Counted from the stretch's first letter, positions 16,745 through 24,842 are shown. The stretch is DNA of 36,085 bases from an uncultured Gemmatimonadota bacterium (GCA_903893785.1 CAITNQ010000234.1:1-36085); one strand, 5' to 3'. A program made the numbers and translations. The notes: a model not told the origin generated them from the sequence alone.

Positions 16745-17507
16745 AGCGCTTACCCCAACGCGGGTCGAGGAGCTCTACCGCATCTGGGCTCCCGACGACG
16801 CCCCCTGGTCTGACTGGGCCAAACCCGTGCTCTTCGCCGCCCTGACCGGACGCTCGCCCGCCGGCCTTGCGGGGCCGCCGCCCGCCGCTCTGGCGTGGGC
16901 GCCCTCGCCCGGGCCCCGCGACGCTGTGGTGGTCGACCTGCCCGGGGTGCAGTCCGTGCAGGTGGGCCTGGCGCTGGCCGCGCGCGGTTACCAGCCCGTG
17001 CCCCTGTTCAACGGCACCGCCGGCGGCGACCCCCTGGTCGACGTGGGCGGCATCATGGCGGCTTTGCTGCACGGCGCCGAGGTGCTGCTGGGCAAGGGGC
17101 TGCCGCCCGACCCACTGCCGGCCTTTCTGCTCGATGCCGACCGCCAGTCCGGGGCGGGCAGCGTGGCGCCCGGCCGGTACGACAACCGCTGGTGCGTGCT
17201 GCCCCAGGACTTCCCCTCGGCGCGGCGTCTGCGCGAGGGTGACGTGCACGGCGTGGTCGTCGTAGCGGCCACGGTGCGGGCGGACCTGGCCCATGTGCTG
17301 CGGCGGTACGAAGAGGATGGCTTGCCGTTGTTCCAGCTGGCTCCGGCCGACCCTGGCATGACCACCGCGCTGACGGTGCCGCGCCCGCCGCGTTTCCGTG
17401 GGCTGTGGTACCGACTGGGCGTCCTCCTCGGTCTGCGCCGCAACGCCGCCGGCGGATTCGGAGCCCGCATTCCGGAGCCCGGTTCGGGGGCGGGTGGGTT
17501 CGGGTGA
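16734..17507 (+). CDS. Uncharacterised protein of the DUF350/ATP-grasp operon
   Basis: This 257-residue soluble protein starts at ATG 16734 with a strong SD (GGGAG) and overlaps the ligase gene by 11 bp. I do not recognise a named domain. Candidate motifs are DAVVVDLPGVQSVQVGLALA (a strand-turn-helix like a Rossmann start), YQPVPLFNGTAGG, PAFLLDADR, YDNRWCVLPQDFPSA and VVVVAATVRADLAHVLRRYE. The alternating hydrophobic strands suggest an alpha/beta fold. The last 25 residues are Gly/Pro-rich and probably disordered. Tight coupling to the two preceding genes says it works with them, for example as an activating, substrate-supplying or inhibitory subunit; nothing in the sequence decides which. 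Confidence 0.75.
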   Translation: MDSEALTPTRVEELYRIWAPDDAPWSDWAKPVLFAALTGRSPAGLAGPPPAALAWAPSPGPRDAVVVDLPGVQSVQVGLALAARGYQPVPLFNGTAGGDPLVDVGGIMAALLHGAEVLLGKGLPPDPLPAFLLDADRQSGAGSVAPGRYDNRWCVLPQDFPSARRLREGDVHGVVVVAATVRADLAHVLRRYEEDGLPLFQLAPADPGMTTALTVPRPPRFRGLWYRLGVLLGLRRNAAGGFGARIPEPGSGAGGFG

Positions 17508-17566
17508 GCGCCGCGCGGTCGTTGCCGCCCCGCTGCCGGCCCTGCACCCGCAGCACGGACCACTGA

Positions 17567-17587
17567 GGGCCGCCGGCGCGGCGGTCC
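17567..17587. terminator. GC hairpin between convergent genes
   Basis: CCGCCG (17570-17575) and CGGCGG (17579-17584) are perfect arms around GCG, extended by GGG/CCC with one bulged T. It sits between the operon stop at 17507 and the converging stop at 17630. There is no T-run. Confidence 0.3.
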
Positions 17588-17629
17588 CCCGCCGAACAGG
17601 GAGCCGCGCCCCGGCCCCGAACGCCGCCC

Positions 17630-18964
17630 TCAGGCCCGGGCGGACCGTTCCGGTTTGGCTTCTTCGTCGGCTTCCCGGCGGGCGCGCGAGGCCATAACGT
17701 CCAGTCGGAACGAGAGCCCCAGCGCCACGGCCAACATGGCAATCTCCAGCCCGAAGACCGCGCTGTAGGCCATCAGGTGGCTGCCGGTGACCACCCGCAT
17801 CACGTCCACCACAGTGCCTCCAAGGACGCTGCCGGCGGCCTTGCCCAGCAGGTTGGCCATGCCCCATACGCCCATCAGCAACCCGGCCCGGATGCGCGTG
17901 GTAAAGTGGAGCGCGCCGGTCAGCAGTCCGGCCCCGGCCAGCCCCGTCCCCAGGCCCATCACCAGCACCAAGCCGCGGAACAACTCGACCCGCGCCCCCA
18001 TTCCAGACCAGATCACGCCGGCAAAGGCCAGCATGCTGACGCCCATGCCCAGGCGCAGTACCGGCAGGTGCCCCAGCCACTTGATCAGTACCAAACCGGC
18101 CATCAACATGGAGCCCATCACCCCCAGGCCCCACGGGATCGTCAGTCGCGTGGTCTGTCCCACCGGCATGTGCAGCACCAGCCCTCCGTACGGTTCGAGC
18201 AGGGCGTCCTGGGCCAGGGTGCCGATGAAGGTGAAGAAGACGAGCACGAAGAACCGTCGGACCTGTGGGTCAGCCAACAGCACCTCGCGGACCGCCTGCC
18301 GGAACGAAGCCTGGCGGGCTTTCTGCGTCGCGACCTGCGTCAGGGCGGTACGCGGTTCCTGGCCCAGGGCGGCGACCACCGCCAGGCCCAAGGCCACGGT
18401 GGCCGTGCCGGTCGTCACCGCCACCAACCGACCCGGATCGTACACCTCCAGCGCGCGGCCGAGCACGCCGCCGCCCACCACGCTCCCCAGCAGCGCCGCA
18501 ATCTCGTAGAGCGCCGCGGCCCGCGGCCGTGCGTCGTCGCTGAAGATGTCGGCCAACAGCGCTTCGAAGGAGTTGTGGCCCAAGTTGCGGCCCAGACCGA
18601 AGACGACAAAGCCAACGACCGTGCCGGCCATCAGTAGCGGCGCCGTGGCGGAGCGAGCGATCAGCAGCCCGGTCAGGGCCAGTCCCACGCCGGCGATCAA
18701 CGCACCCAGGATGATGTACGGCTCACGTCGCCGGCCGGCGATGGCGAAACCGTCCGAGCGGTACCCCAACCAGAGTCGTACCGGCGAGACTAGATAGGGG
18801 ATGGCCAACAGCCCGCCCACCAGCGACGCCGGGTAACCGAGTTCGGCGATCATCACCCGGTTGAGCGTCGACGCCACCAGCACGCCCATCAGGCCATAGC
18901 CGAAAACGAACAGCGCCAGCCGGCCGTAGTTCAGGCACTTCGCCAGTCGATACACAGCGTACAT
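17630..18964 (-). CDS. BCD-family (PucC-like) MFS transporter
   Basis: This 444-residue, twelve-helix transporter starts at ATG 18964. The first helices carry the bacteriochlorophyll-delivery/PucC signature: a TLNRVMIAELGYPASLVGGL segment, PYLVSPVRLWLGYRSD and a GRRREPYIILGALI segment, then GLGRNLGHNSFEALLADIF, where the family has its 'T....LaLl.D..p' helix. PucC and LhaA assist assembly of light-harvesting complexes in phototrophs, but related BCD members also occur in genomes without photosynthesis genes. No pigment or reaction-centre gene is present here, so the substrate is open. The start lacks a clear SD (AGG directly before ATG). It lies 214 bp downstream of the substrate-binding protein gene on the same strand; the C-terminus is charged and cytoplasmic. 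Confidence 0.8.
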   Translation of the reverse strand: MYAVYRLAKCLNYGRLALFVFGYGLMGVLVASTLNRVMIAELGYPASLVGGLLAIPYLVSPVRLWLGYRSDGFAIAGRRREPYIILGALIAGVGLALTGLLIARSATAPLLMAGTVVGFVVFGLGRNLGHNSFEALLADIFSDDARPRAAALYEIAALLGSVVGGGVLGRALEVYDPGRLVAVTTGTATVALGLAVVAALGQEPRTALTQVATQKARQASFRQAVREVLLADPQVRRFFVLVFFTFIGTLAQDALLEPYGGLVLHMPVGQTTRLTIPWGLGVMGSMLMAGLVLIKWLGHLPVLRLGMGVSMLAFAGVIWSGMGARVELFRGLVLVMGLGTGLAGAGLLTGALHFTTRIRAGLLMGVWGMANLLGKAAGSVLGGTVVDVMRVVTGSHLMAYSAVFGLEIAMLAVALGLSFRLDVMASRARREADEEAKPERSARA

Positions 18965-19178
18965 CCTGGGTGACGGGCGCGGCAGACCGGTGCGGACCCA
19001 AGGGCGCGCCCCTGCCTGAGCCGACGATGGGCAGGCCCAGCGTCGCCGCGCCAACGGTGGTCGCGGGTCTGCGGTTGATCCTGACCGACACGCGCCTCCA
19101 CGCCGCAGGACGCGGCGGCCGCGGTCACGCTTGGCGCCGGCGTCCGACGGGCGAAGTGGCGTCGCCCGGTCCTGGGGT

Positions 19179-20186
19179 TCAGGGCTGCGACGCCTCGGCC
19201 GCCAACGCCGCCGGGCAGGCGATGCCCAGGGCGCGGCCCACTTCCTGGTTGAAGGCGACGCGTCGGTGCACCACCGAGACAATCGGCATCGAGGCCGGGT
19301 TCTCACCCCGCAGCACCCGGGCGGCCATCTTGCCCGCGGCCACGCCGCTCTCATGCCAGCCGATGCCGACGGCCGCCAGTGCGCCTCGGCTGACGAATTC
19401 GGGGTCATTGAGGATCAGCGGTACGCGGGCGCTGTTGGCCGGTCGGATGACGCCCTCCAGCGCCTGCAGCACCGTGTTGTCGCCCGTTACCCAGACCACG
19501 TCCGGTCCCCGGGCCAGCAGGGCCTGGGCGCCCAGCGCCACCTCGCCCGTGCCGCCGATGGTTACTTCCTCCAAGCGCACGCCTTTGGCGCCGAGGGCGC
19601 GGCGCGCGGCGGTCACGGCTTTGACCGAGTTGGCTTCGGACGCATTGTAGATCGTGCCCACGGACCGGGCGGCCGGCAGCAGCTGCAGGATCACGTCCAT
19701 GGTTTCTTCGATGGGTGGGAACGAGGCCACCCCCGTGGCGTCGGGGCGATGCTGCTCAAAACTGGCGCCGGCGCCAGCGCCCAGGGGATCGTAGGTGTAC
19801 ACGAAAACCATCCGCGTGTTCTTGACCGCGCCAAACGCTGCCGCCAGGCCCGGCGTAGTCATCGGCACCAGCAGATCCAAACTGCGCGAGTCCAGCAGCT
19901 GCATCATCTGCGGCAGCTGCGCCAGGTCGCCCGAAGCATGCGTCCGGGTGACCTCCAAGTTACGGCCTTCTTCGTAACCTTCGCTGCGCAGGCCGTCCAG
20001 GTACCCCGCGATGGCATTGTCCGCTGCTTCGTCCGGCCCGAACGAAGCAAAGGCGATGTGCGTCACCTTGGTTCCGGTCGCCGGCGCCGTGTCGCGGCCG
20101 CAACCCCAAACCGCCAGCACGCCGACAAGCCCCAGCCACACTGTCCACGACCACCGCCGCGTCCGCTTTCGTGTCATCCGCCCCAT
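19179..20186 (-). CDS. ABC transporter substrate-binding lipoprotein (COG2984-like)
   Basis: The protein has 335 residues. The start is ATG 20186 with an outstanding SD (GGAGGAGGAGG). A basic, Trp-rich N-terminus leads into a hydrophobic core and a lipobox-like VWGC with Cys29. The mature part follows the type I periplasmic-binding fold of the COG2984/TrpX group: AFASFGPDEAADNAIAGYLD, LDLLVPMTTPGLAAAF, VGTIYNASEANSV, VVWVTGDNTVLQALEGVI, and VGIGWHESGVAAGKMAARVL near the end. These proteins often bind aromatic amino acids or related small molecules. The cognate permease and ATPase genes are missing on both sides, so it is an orphan component. Confidence 0.87.
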   Translation of the reverse strand: MGRMTRKRTRRWSWTVWLGLVGVLAVWGCGRDTAPATGTKVTHIAFASFGPDEAADNAIAGYLDGLRSEGYEEGRNLEVTRTHASGDLAQLPQMMQLLDSRSLDLLVPMTTPGLAAAFGAVKNTRMVFVYTYDPLGAGAGASFEQHRPDATGVASFPPIEETMDVILQLLPAARSVGTIYNASEANSVKAVTAARRALGAKGVRLEEVTIGGTGEVALGAQALLARGPDVVWVTGDNTVLQALEGVIRPANSARVPLILNDPEFVSRGALAAVGIGWHESGVAAGKMAARVLRGENPASMPIVSVVHRRVAFNQEVGRALGIACPAALAAEASQP

Positions 20187-20395
20187 TTCCACCTCCTCCT
20201 CCCAGCCGCCCAAAGGGACTCCACCCACGACCCCAACCCCACGCCACCACGCCAGCACCACGTCGCGGTTGCCGCGCTGCGGCCGCCGCACCATACTGCC
20301 TCACCCCGGGGTCGCACTCCGCACGGTCGCCTTGCCACGTCGACGCCACCGCACCGTACCCCAACGCGGCGACCCGGCTGCCGCAGCGCGTACGA

Positions 20396-20433
20396 AAACG
20401 TTTACCATACGACAGGCCGGCGCTGGCGCGCAA
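20396..20433 (-). promoter_or_regulatory. Promoter with overlapping AAACGTTT palindrome
   Basis: On the minus strand TTGCGC (20433-20428) and TATGGT (20409-20404) are 18 bp apart. The 8-bp palindrome AAACGTTT (20396-20403) directly follows the -10 and would cover the start of transcription. Palindromes centred on ACGT are common in LacI-family operators, so repression is plausible but unproven. The leader to the lipoprotein gene would be about 210 nt. Confidence 0.3.
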
Positions 20434-20797
20434 GCCCAGTGTCAGCGTGCCTGCTTCCAGTGGGTGGCCGTCCTCCGCGTGCGGGGGGGACCGGCCCACG
20501 CGGGTGGCCATCTTGGCGTCGGTAGCCAGGTCCTTCCGCGCGCCGGGGGCGGGCTGCGGGTGCTGGCGGAACGCGGCCCGCGGCGACCGGGCCAGACCAC
20601 CACGGTGTCCAGGCGCCATGGGCCGGATGGGAAGGCGGTTGCCTGTCAGTTCGCCGGGCTCTGGGCCCTGGCAGGCGCGAGGCAGGGCCGCCAGGGCTCG
20701 CGCCGGCTGGACCTGCCGCTGGCCGGCGAATACCTTCGGTGGCCAGGAAGCCGGGTCAGGTCAAGCCCCGTGAGGGCCCGGTCCGGGCCATACAGCC

Positions 20798-20821
20798 GGT
20801 GTGGGCGCTTGTCGCCACACC
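20798..20821 (+). promoter_or_regulatory. Leader hairpin ahead of MOSC gene
   Basis: GGTGTGG (20798-20804) pairs with CCACACC (20815-20821), leaving a 10-nt loop that may extend the stem by two pairs after a bulge. It ends about 7 nt before the SD (GAGGAG, 20829-20834), so it could affect ribosome access. Confidence 0.3.
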
Positions 20822-20840
20822 CCACCCGAGGAGTCAGGGT

Positions 20841-21395
20841 ATGGAGGTCAAGCATTTGCCCATGGCAGAATTGGCGGCGGGGTTGGGCCCCATCCGCCAC
20901 GCGCCGGCCGATCGAGGCTGCCTGGAGTTGATCGTGCGCCGCCCGGCCATCGGCGAGCGGCAGGTGCTGGCGACGGGGGAGTTGGACCCCGTTGTCGGCC
21001 TGGTCGGCGATAACTGGTCGACGCGCGGTGCGGCGGCCACCCCGCCCCGGGTGCCCAACCCCCAGGCCCAACTGACCCTGATGAACAGCCGGGTCGCCCA
21101 ACTGGTGGCCGGCGATCGGGGCCGCTGGCCGCTGGCCGGTGACCAGCTCTACGTGGATCTGGACCTGAGCCTGACCAACCTGCCCGCCGGCACGCAACTG
21201 GCCATCGGCTCGGCCGTGATCGAGGTCACTGCCGAACCGCACACCGGGTGCCGGAAGTTCGTTGAACGTTTCGGCGCCGACGCCATGGCCTGGGTCAACT
21301 CCGAGACGGGCCGCGCGCTGTGTCTGCGGGGGATCAACAGCAAGGTGATTCGCGCCGGCCGCATTCGCGTGGGTGACACCATCGCCAAGTGCTGA
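20841..21395 (+). CDS. MOSC domain-containing protein
   Basis: This 184-residue stand-alone MOSC (molybdenum cofactor sulfurase C-terminal) protein resembles the YiiM type. It has IVRRPAIGERQVL near residues 31-43, GLVGDNW at 53-59, and the key HTGCRKF at 134-140 with the conserved Cys137 expected to carry a sulfur or ligate the cofactor. CLRGINSKVIRAGRIRVGD closes the domain. The start is ATG 20841 behind GAGGAG. Proteins of this size typically handle the molybdenum cofactor or an abstracted sulfur. No other molybdenum cofactor gene is in the window, so its partner is unknown. Confidence 0.88.
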   Translation: MEVKHLPMAELAAGLGPIRHAPADRGCLELIVRRPAIGERQVLATGELDPVVGLVGDNWSTRGAAATPPRVPNPQAQLTLMNSRVAQLVAGDRGRWPLAGDQLYVDLDLSLTNLPAGTQLAIGSAVIEVTAEPHTGCRKFVERFGADAMAWVNSETGRALCLRGINSKVIRAGRIRVGDTIAKC

Positions 21396-21611
21396 TCGAC
21401 CCGGGCCCCGCGGCCGCCTGGCTGCGGCGCCCGGTTTGCGGGCTCCCCTGGCCGGCCGCCGAGGTCGCCCGTGCACCGGTGGCTCCCGGTCCAGGGGCGT
21501 GCCGCCCGTCTGCCGGGCCAGGCGCGCACCGTCGGGCGGTGCCGCCAACGACATCGGCGCACCGAGCCCGAGCCGGCGGTCGCAATACCGAACCCGGCCC
21601 GGAGCGTGCCG

Positions 21612-22022
21612 TCAGTCGTGCTCGTGGCCGTCGAAAATCCACAGTGGTTCGGTCGCACCCGCGCGCGTGAACCCAAGGCGCTGGTAGAACTCCACAGCTC
21701 GACCGTCGGCCACCAGCACCTGCTGGTGAAAGCCGCGGTACCGCTGTTTCATCCGCCCCACGATCTGGGTGCCGATGCCCTGGCCCTGGTATTCAGGATG
21801 CACCACCAGGTGGGGGAAGTAGACTACCAGATGGCCGTCCGAGATGGCGTTGCCCAGCCCCACCAGCAACTCGTCGTCCCACGCCGTGACCAGGGAATGC
21901 GAGCTCATCAAGGCCGCGTGCAGAGCCGCTGGCTTGTCCGCCGAGGACCAGTTGACGGTTCGGTACAGGGCGACCACGGCCGCCGCTTCAGGTCTTGCAG
22001 TGTCGCTATAGTGGATTGCCAT
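21612..22022 (-). CDS. GNAT family N-acetyltransferase
   Basis: This compact 136-residue GNAT enzyme starts at ATG 22022 behind a strong SD (GGAGGAA). Motif A is complete: HLVVHPEYQGQGIGTQIVGR, with the acetyl-CoA pyrophosphate loop Q79-G80-Q81-G82-I83-G84. VEFYQRLGFTRAG, the usual motif B, ends the fold. Acetyl-CoA is the expected donor. The N-terminal TVNWSSADKP region is found in small GNATs with unknown amine substrates. It lies 78 bp downstream of the small Fn3-like gene on the same strand and could be cotranscribed. Confidence 0.9.
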   Translation of the reverse strand: MAIHYSDTARPEAAAVVALYRTVNWSSADKPAALHAALMSSHSLVTAWDDELLVGLGNAISDGHLVVYFPHLVVHPEYQGQGIGTQIVGRMKQRYRGFHQQVLVADGRAVEFYQRLGFTRAGATEPLWIFDGHEHD

Positions 22023-22100
22023 GGGTTCCTCCGGATGGAGCTCGCCGTCCCGCCGACGCTGCGGCTGGCTGAACCTCGCGCCGGCGCCTGCAGCCGGCCC

Positions 22101-22505
22101 TTACAGGATGGTGTCCTGGAACTTCGTCGTCTGGTTGTCCGGCAACTCGCCGACCTGTTCCACCGGCCCGCCCTCGAACTGCCGCCAGATCCGCCGTGAT
22201 GTGGCCTGGCCCGTCACATCGACAGGAATGCGTATTAACCCGAAACCGCCGTACAGCTGCTTCGGGTCCGTGCGTGGCCCCCACCAGCGCGAGCGCGGCG
22301 ATTCACGCCCGGTTCGCGCGTCGAAGAAACTGATGGCGTACGAGACCCGGTATCCCGGGGTCCACCGGCCCGTACCCATGTGATAGGCAAAGTTGGCTGG
22401 ATTGAAGCCCATGCCGGCGATCTTGGGGCGCGGCAGCGGGGCGCCGGTCCCGGACCGGGCGCTGGCCGCGGCCAGGCCCGACGGCGGGTCTGTGGGGTCG
22501 CCCAT
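22101..22505 (-). CDS. Small Fn3-like beta protein
   Basis: This 134-residue protein starts at ATG 22505 with SD AGGAG. There is no signal peptide. The core shows the pattern of fibronectin-type III-like repeats seen in phage tail and surface proteins: YRVSYAISFFDARTGRESP with WWGP after it, then GLIRIPVDVTGQAT followed by RRIWRQFEGGPVEQVGELPD and N.TT.F.DT at the end. Such modules normally occur in tandem inside much larger proteins; here a single module stands alone after a Pro/Gly-rich N-terminus (residues 1-30). It could be a fragment of a larger gene, but its own SD and stop argue for an intact small gene. Function unknown. Confidence 0.6.
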   Translation of the reverse strand: MGDPTDPPSGLAAASARSGTGAPLPRPKIAGMGFNPANFAYHMGTGRWTPGYRVSYAISFFDARTGRESPRSRWWGPRTDPKQLYGGFGLIRIPVDVTGQATSRRIWRQFEGGPVEQVGELPDNQTTKFQDTIL

Positions 22506-23177
22506 GGCATCTCCTGTTCCGGTCGGGGGCCATTCTGCGTGTCCGAGACCATACACGCCGGCTATGGCCGGGTCAATCGGCCGGGCAGTCTGTGGGGCGC
22601 TGTCCGGTGCGCCAACCTGGCCCGAGTCTGCCCGGGGTCGATTTGGCCGCGGTAGGCCTTCGGCCGCGCGGTGCTCTCGGCTTGGGGCCGAGGCAATGGG
22701 TGGCCGCCCGTGGGACCGCGGCGCGCGCTGGCCCGGGCGTGGGCGTGGTCCGTGAGCGGCACCACCGCACCCAGCCTAACCAAGGCACGGCCCTACGCCC
22801 TCTGACACACGCACCGGTCTCCGTGCGCGTCCGCCACGGCGCGCTGGATGGGGGGCCCCAGAGCCAGTGTCCCGCCCCAGGTGATTCGGCGTCCATTCCC
22901 CCATTCCGACTCGTCCACGGGGCCGCTGGGCGCGGCCGCGGGCGGCTTTGACAGCGCCACCAGCCTGTGCCGGTGACGCACTGCGGTCCGGCTGCCTATT
23001 CTCACCCGGGAAAAGATCCACGCCAGGCGCTGCTGCACCCCGCGGACCGCAACTCGGCACACCGTCCGCTCTGCGCCTCAGAAAGCCTGCGGATCGCCCC
23101 CGAGACCGGTGGCCGCCAAGCGTTGGACAGCAACAGCCGAGCGCAACGGCCGGGAGGCACGGGGGGTGGGGAGGCCC
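22506..23177. other. 672-bp region without recognisable gene
   Basis: GC-rich throughout. Short open frames on both strands have arginine/proline-rich compositions typical of non-coding GC-rich DNA and lack an SD. I see nothing I can name. Confidence 0.4.
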
Positions 23178-23924
23178 TCAATTCATCCACTTGTCGACGA
23201 TGGCCTGCAGCCCCTGCGGGCCCAGTTCGATGAGGTACTGGTCGAAGTCGGCGCGCAGGGCCGACCCCTTGGGGAAGGCGAAGCCGAAGCGGTCGAAGCC
23301 GCTGAAGACATAGCTGTCGCGGAACGAATATTGCTTCCGGTACACCGACGCCACCGTGCCGTCGACAAAGGCCAGATCGATGGCTCCACTGCGCAACGCG
23401 GCCAAGACCTCGTTATAGCTGGGGTACAAGGTGACTTGCGCCAGGGAGTAGAAGCCCTTGGGTTCCAGGTCGCTCTGAATGAACTCCGTGTACGCCATGC
23501 CGCGCGGGTACCCGATGCGGTATGGCTTCAGTGCCGTCAGGTCGGCAATCTCAATGTTGCGCTCCTGCAGGCTCATCAGGTTCCACGTGTTCTCCATGTA
23601 CGGCTGCGAGAAATCCATCACGGCTTGGCGCGTGGCGGTGATCGAGATGCCCGAGAACGCCACTTCCGCCTGGCCTGACACCACAGCGTCGAGCATGCCC
23701 TGCCAGTCATAGGCCGTCACCTCCAGCTGCCGGCCCCGCGCGGCGCAGTAACCCTCGAACAGCTCCAGGTCCAGGCCGGTGTATTGACCGTTCTCCTGGT
23801 ACAGATTGGGTGGCGACGCCGGCGTCACGGCCGCCCGAATGGCGGGTTCAGATTTCTCCTCCGAGCAACCCGGGATCAGCAACAGTAACACGCCCACGGC
23901 AGCCAACCAACGCAGCCTTCTCAC
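23178..23924 (-). CDS. Family 3 solute-binding lipoprotein
   Basis: The chosen start is GTG 23924, because GAGGAGG lies 6 nt upstream and the resulting N-terminus (MRRLRWLAAVGVLLLLIPGC) is a textbook lipoprotein signal with lipid-modified Cys20. An ATG at 23942 would overlap the SD. The 248-residue product has the SBP_bac_3 pattern of amino-acid binding proteins: YTGLDLELFEGYCAARG, a VTAYDWQGMLDAVVSGQAEV segment, ISITATRQAVMDFSQPYM, IGYPRGMAYTEFIQ, and LAALRSGAIDLAFVDGTVAS. The mature start, RAAVTPASPPNLYQENGQYT, is somewhat unusual. Transport or enzyme partners are absent, so it is a second orphan binding protein. Polar amino acids are the likely ligand class. Confidence 0.88.
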   Translation of the reverse strand: MRRLRWLAAVGVLLLLIPGCSEEKSEPAIRAAVTPASPPNLYQENGQYTGLDLELFEGYCAARGRQLEVTAYDWQGMLDAVVSGQAEVAFSGISITATRQAVMDFSQPYMENTWNLMSLQERNIEIADLTALKPYRIGYPRGMAYTEFIQSDLEPKGFYSLAQVTLYPSYNEVLAALRSGAIDLAFVDGTVASVYRKQYSFRDSYVFSGFDRFGFAFPKGSALRADFDQYLIELGPQGLQAIVDKWMN

Positions 23925-23950
23925 GCGATCCTCCTCGCCCATAGCCCTGC

Positions 23951-23962
23951 CTAGCGCGCTAG
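23951..23962. repeat. Perfect 12-bp palindrome CTAGCGCGCTAG
   Basis: It is a perfect palindrome 27 bp upstream of the lipoprotein start codon. It could be an operator in the leader. Both TAG-containing arms are rare in this GC-rich background. Confidence 0.3.
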
Positions 23963-24212
23963 CCGAACCGGCCTTCCGGACCGACGACCCGGCCACTCCG
24001 GGTCCTGCTCGGCCGCCAGGATACCAATATAGACCGGACCGTACCCGTTGCACCACGTCGGACGTCGTACGAACAGCCATAGCAGCAACGAGGAATCAGG
24101 TGTATGTGCATGAGGTATGCTGCTGTGCGTAGCTGCACCTGCATGGGCCGGCCCTGGCGCGGGCTCTGGGATTCCACCGAGGCACCGCGTGACACACCAT
24201 GTGCCACGGTAA

Positions 24213-24685
24213 CCCGGCGGGCTGATCGCTCGCGCTCCTTGCCCACCCGCCCCCATCGCGCCGGGCCCACCCAACGCCCCTGCTGCGCCGACACCCGCCC
24301 TGCAACTGCCCGACTCGCGGCAGTTCGGCGAAGTAAGGGTGGGGGAGTGGGCGGAGCAGGTCTGCCCGCTGTCCAACCCGGGCCAGTTGCCGCTGGTGGT
24401 CACTGGAATGGAATCCACCGGCACCGATGCGGCGCGCTTCCGGGTCCCGCCCCATGCCCTGACGCTGCCGGCCGGTGCCGATTTGGACACGCTCCGAATC
24501 CGCTTCCAGCCCGCCGCCGCGGGTCGTTGCGCGGCCACGCCCCAAGTCATCCCAATGCCCCCACCACGCCCACCCGCGTGGCCCTGGAGGCGATGGGCGC
24601 TGACCCACGGCTGGCCTTCGGGTATCGCGTGCCGCGCGACTGGTCCATGGCCTCGCTGCCGGCCTGCCGGCCCTGGCTACCTTGA
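24213..24685 (+). pseudogene. Frameshifted ASH/choice-of-anchor-D domain remnant
   Basis: The frame opens after a TAA at 24210-24212 and has no start codon before the domain. A Pro/Ala linker is followed by RQFGEVRVGEWAEQVCPLSN, PGQLPLVVTG, RFRVPPHALTLPAGADLDTL and RIRFQPAAAGRCAAT. This is the classical order of an ASPM-SPD-2-Hydin/choice-of-anchor-D module (F.v..ltl.pGa.....v.F.P...G...at). At about 24545-24556 the next block, NAPTTPTRVALEAMGADP, which is the expected module end, continues in another frame. One frameshift therefore splits the module (genuine, or an assembly error). These domains belong to long secreted proteins, so this is a degraded fragment. Confidence 0.5.
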
Positions 24686-24842
24686 CTGCTGGCCGACAAC
24701 CACGCATCGTGTCTCGCCAGGTAACCCGCCCGCGTCGTTGGCGCGGCCCGGGACCCGGTCTCGCTCACCCCGGAGTCCGCCCGACTGTCACCTGAGGCTG
24801 CGTCTGGGGCTCTGTGCCCTGGGCGCGGAGGTATGTCTGTCC

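Larger units (their letters stand above)
20187..20840. other. Divergent regulatory region, no gene
   Basis: This 654-bp region separates the lipoprotein gene (-) from the MOSC gene (+). It contains an AT-rich island near 20391-20410 with a promoter/operator candidate and a leader hairpin at 20798-20821. No convincing coding sequence was seen in any frame. Confidence 0.4.
23925..24842. other. Region holding a broken domain and a minus-strand promoter candidate
   Basis: It contains a perfect 12-bp palindrome at 23951-23962, a minus-strand TATATT at 24031-24026 that could be a -10 for the lipoprotein (weak GTGCAA at 17 bp), and the ASH-domain remnant at 24213-24685. No intact gene is seen. Confidence 0.35.

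Noticed and set aside
17630..18964. Claim that the organism is phototrophic
   Set aside because: It rests only on one PucC-like transporter; no pigment, antenna or reaction-centre gene is present.
20187..20840. Coding region in the spacer
   Set aside because: Open frames on both strands have no start signal and no recognisable sequence blocks.
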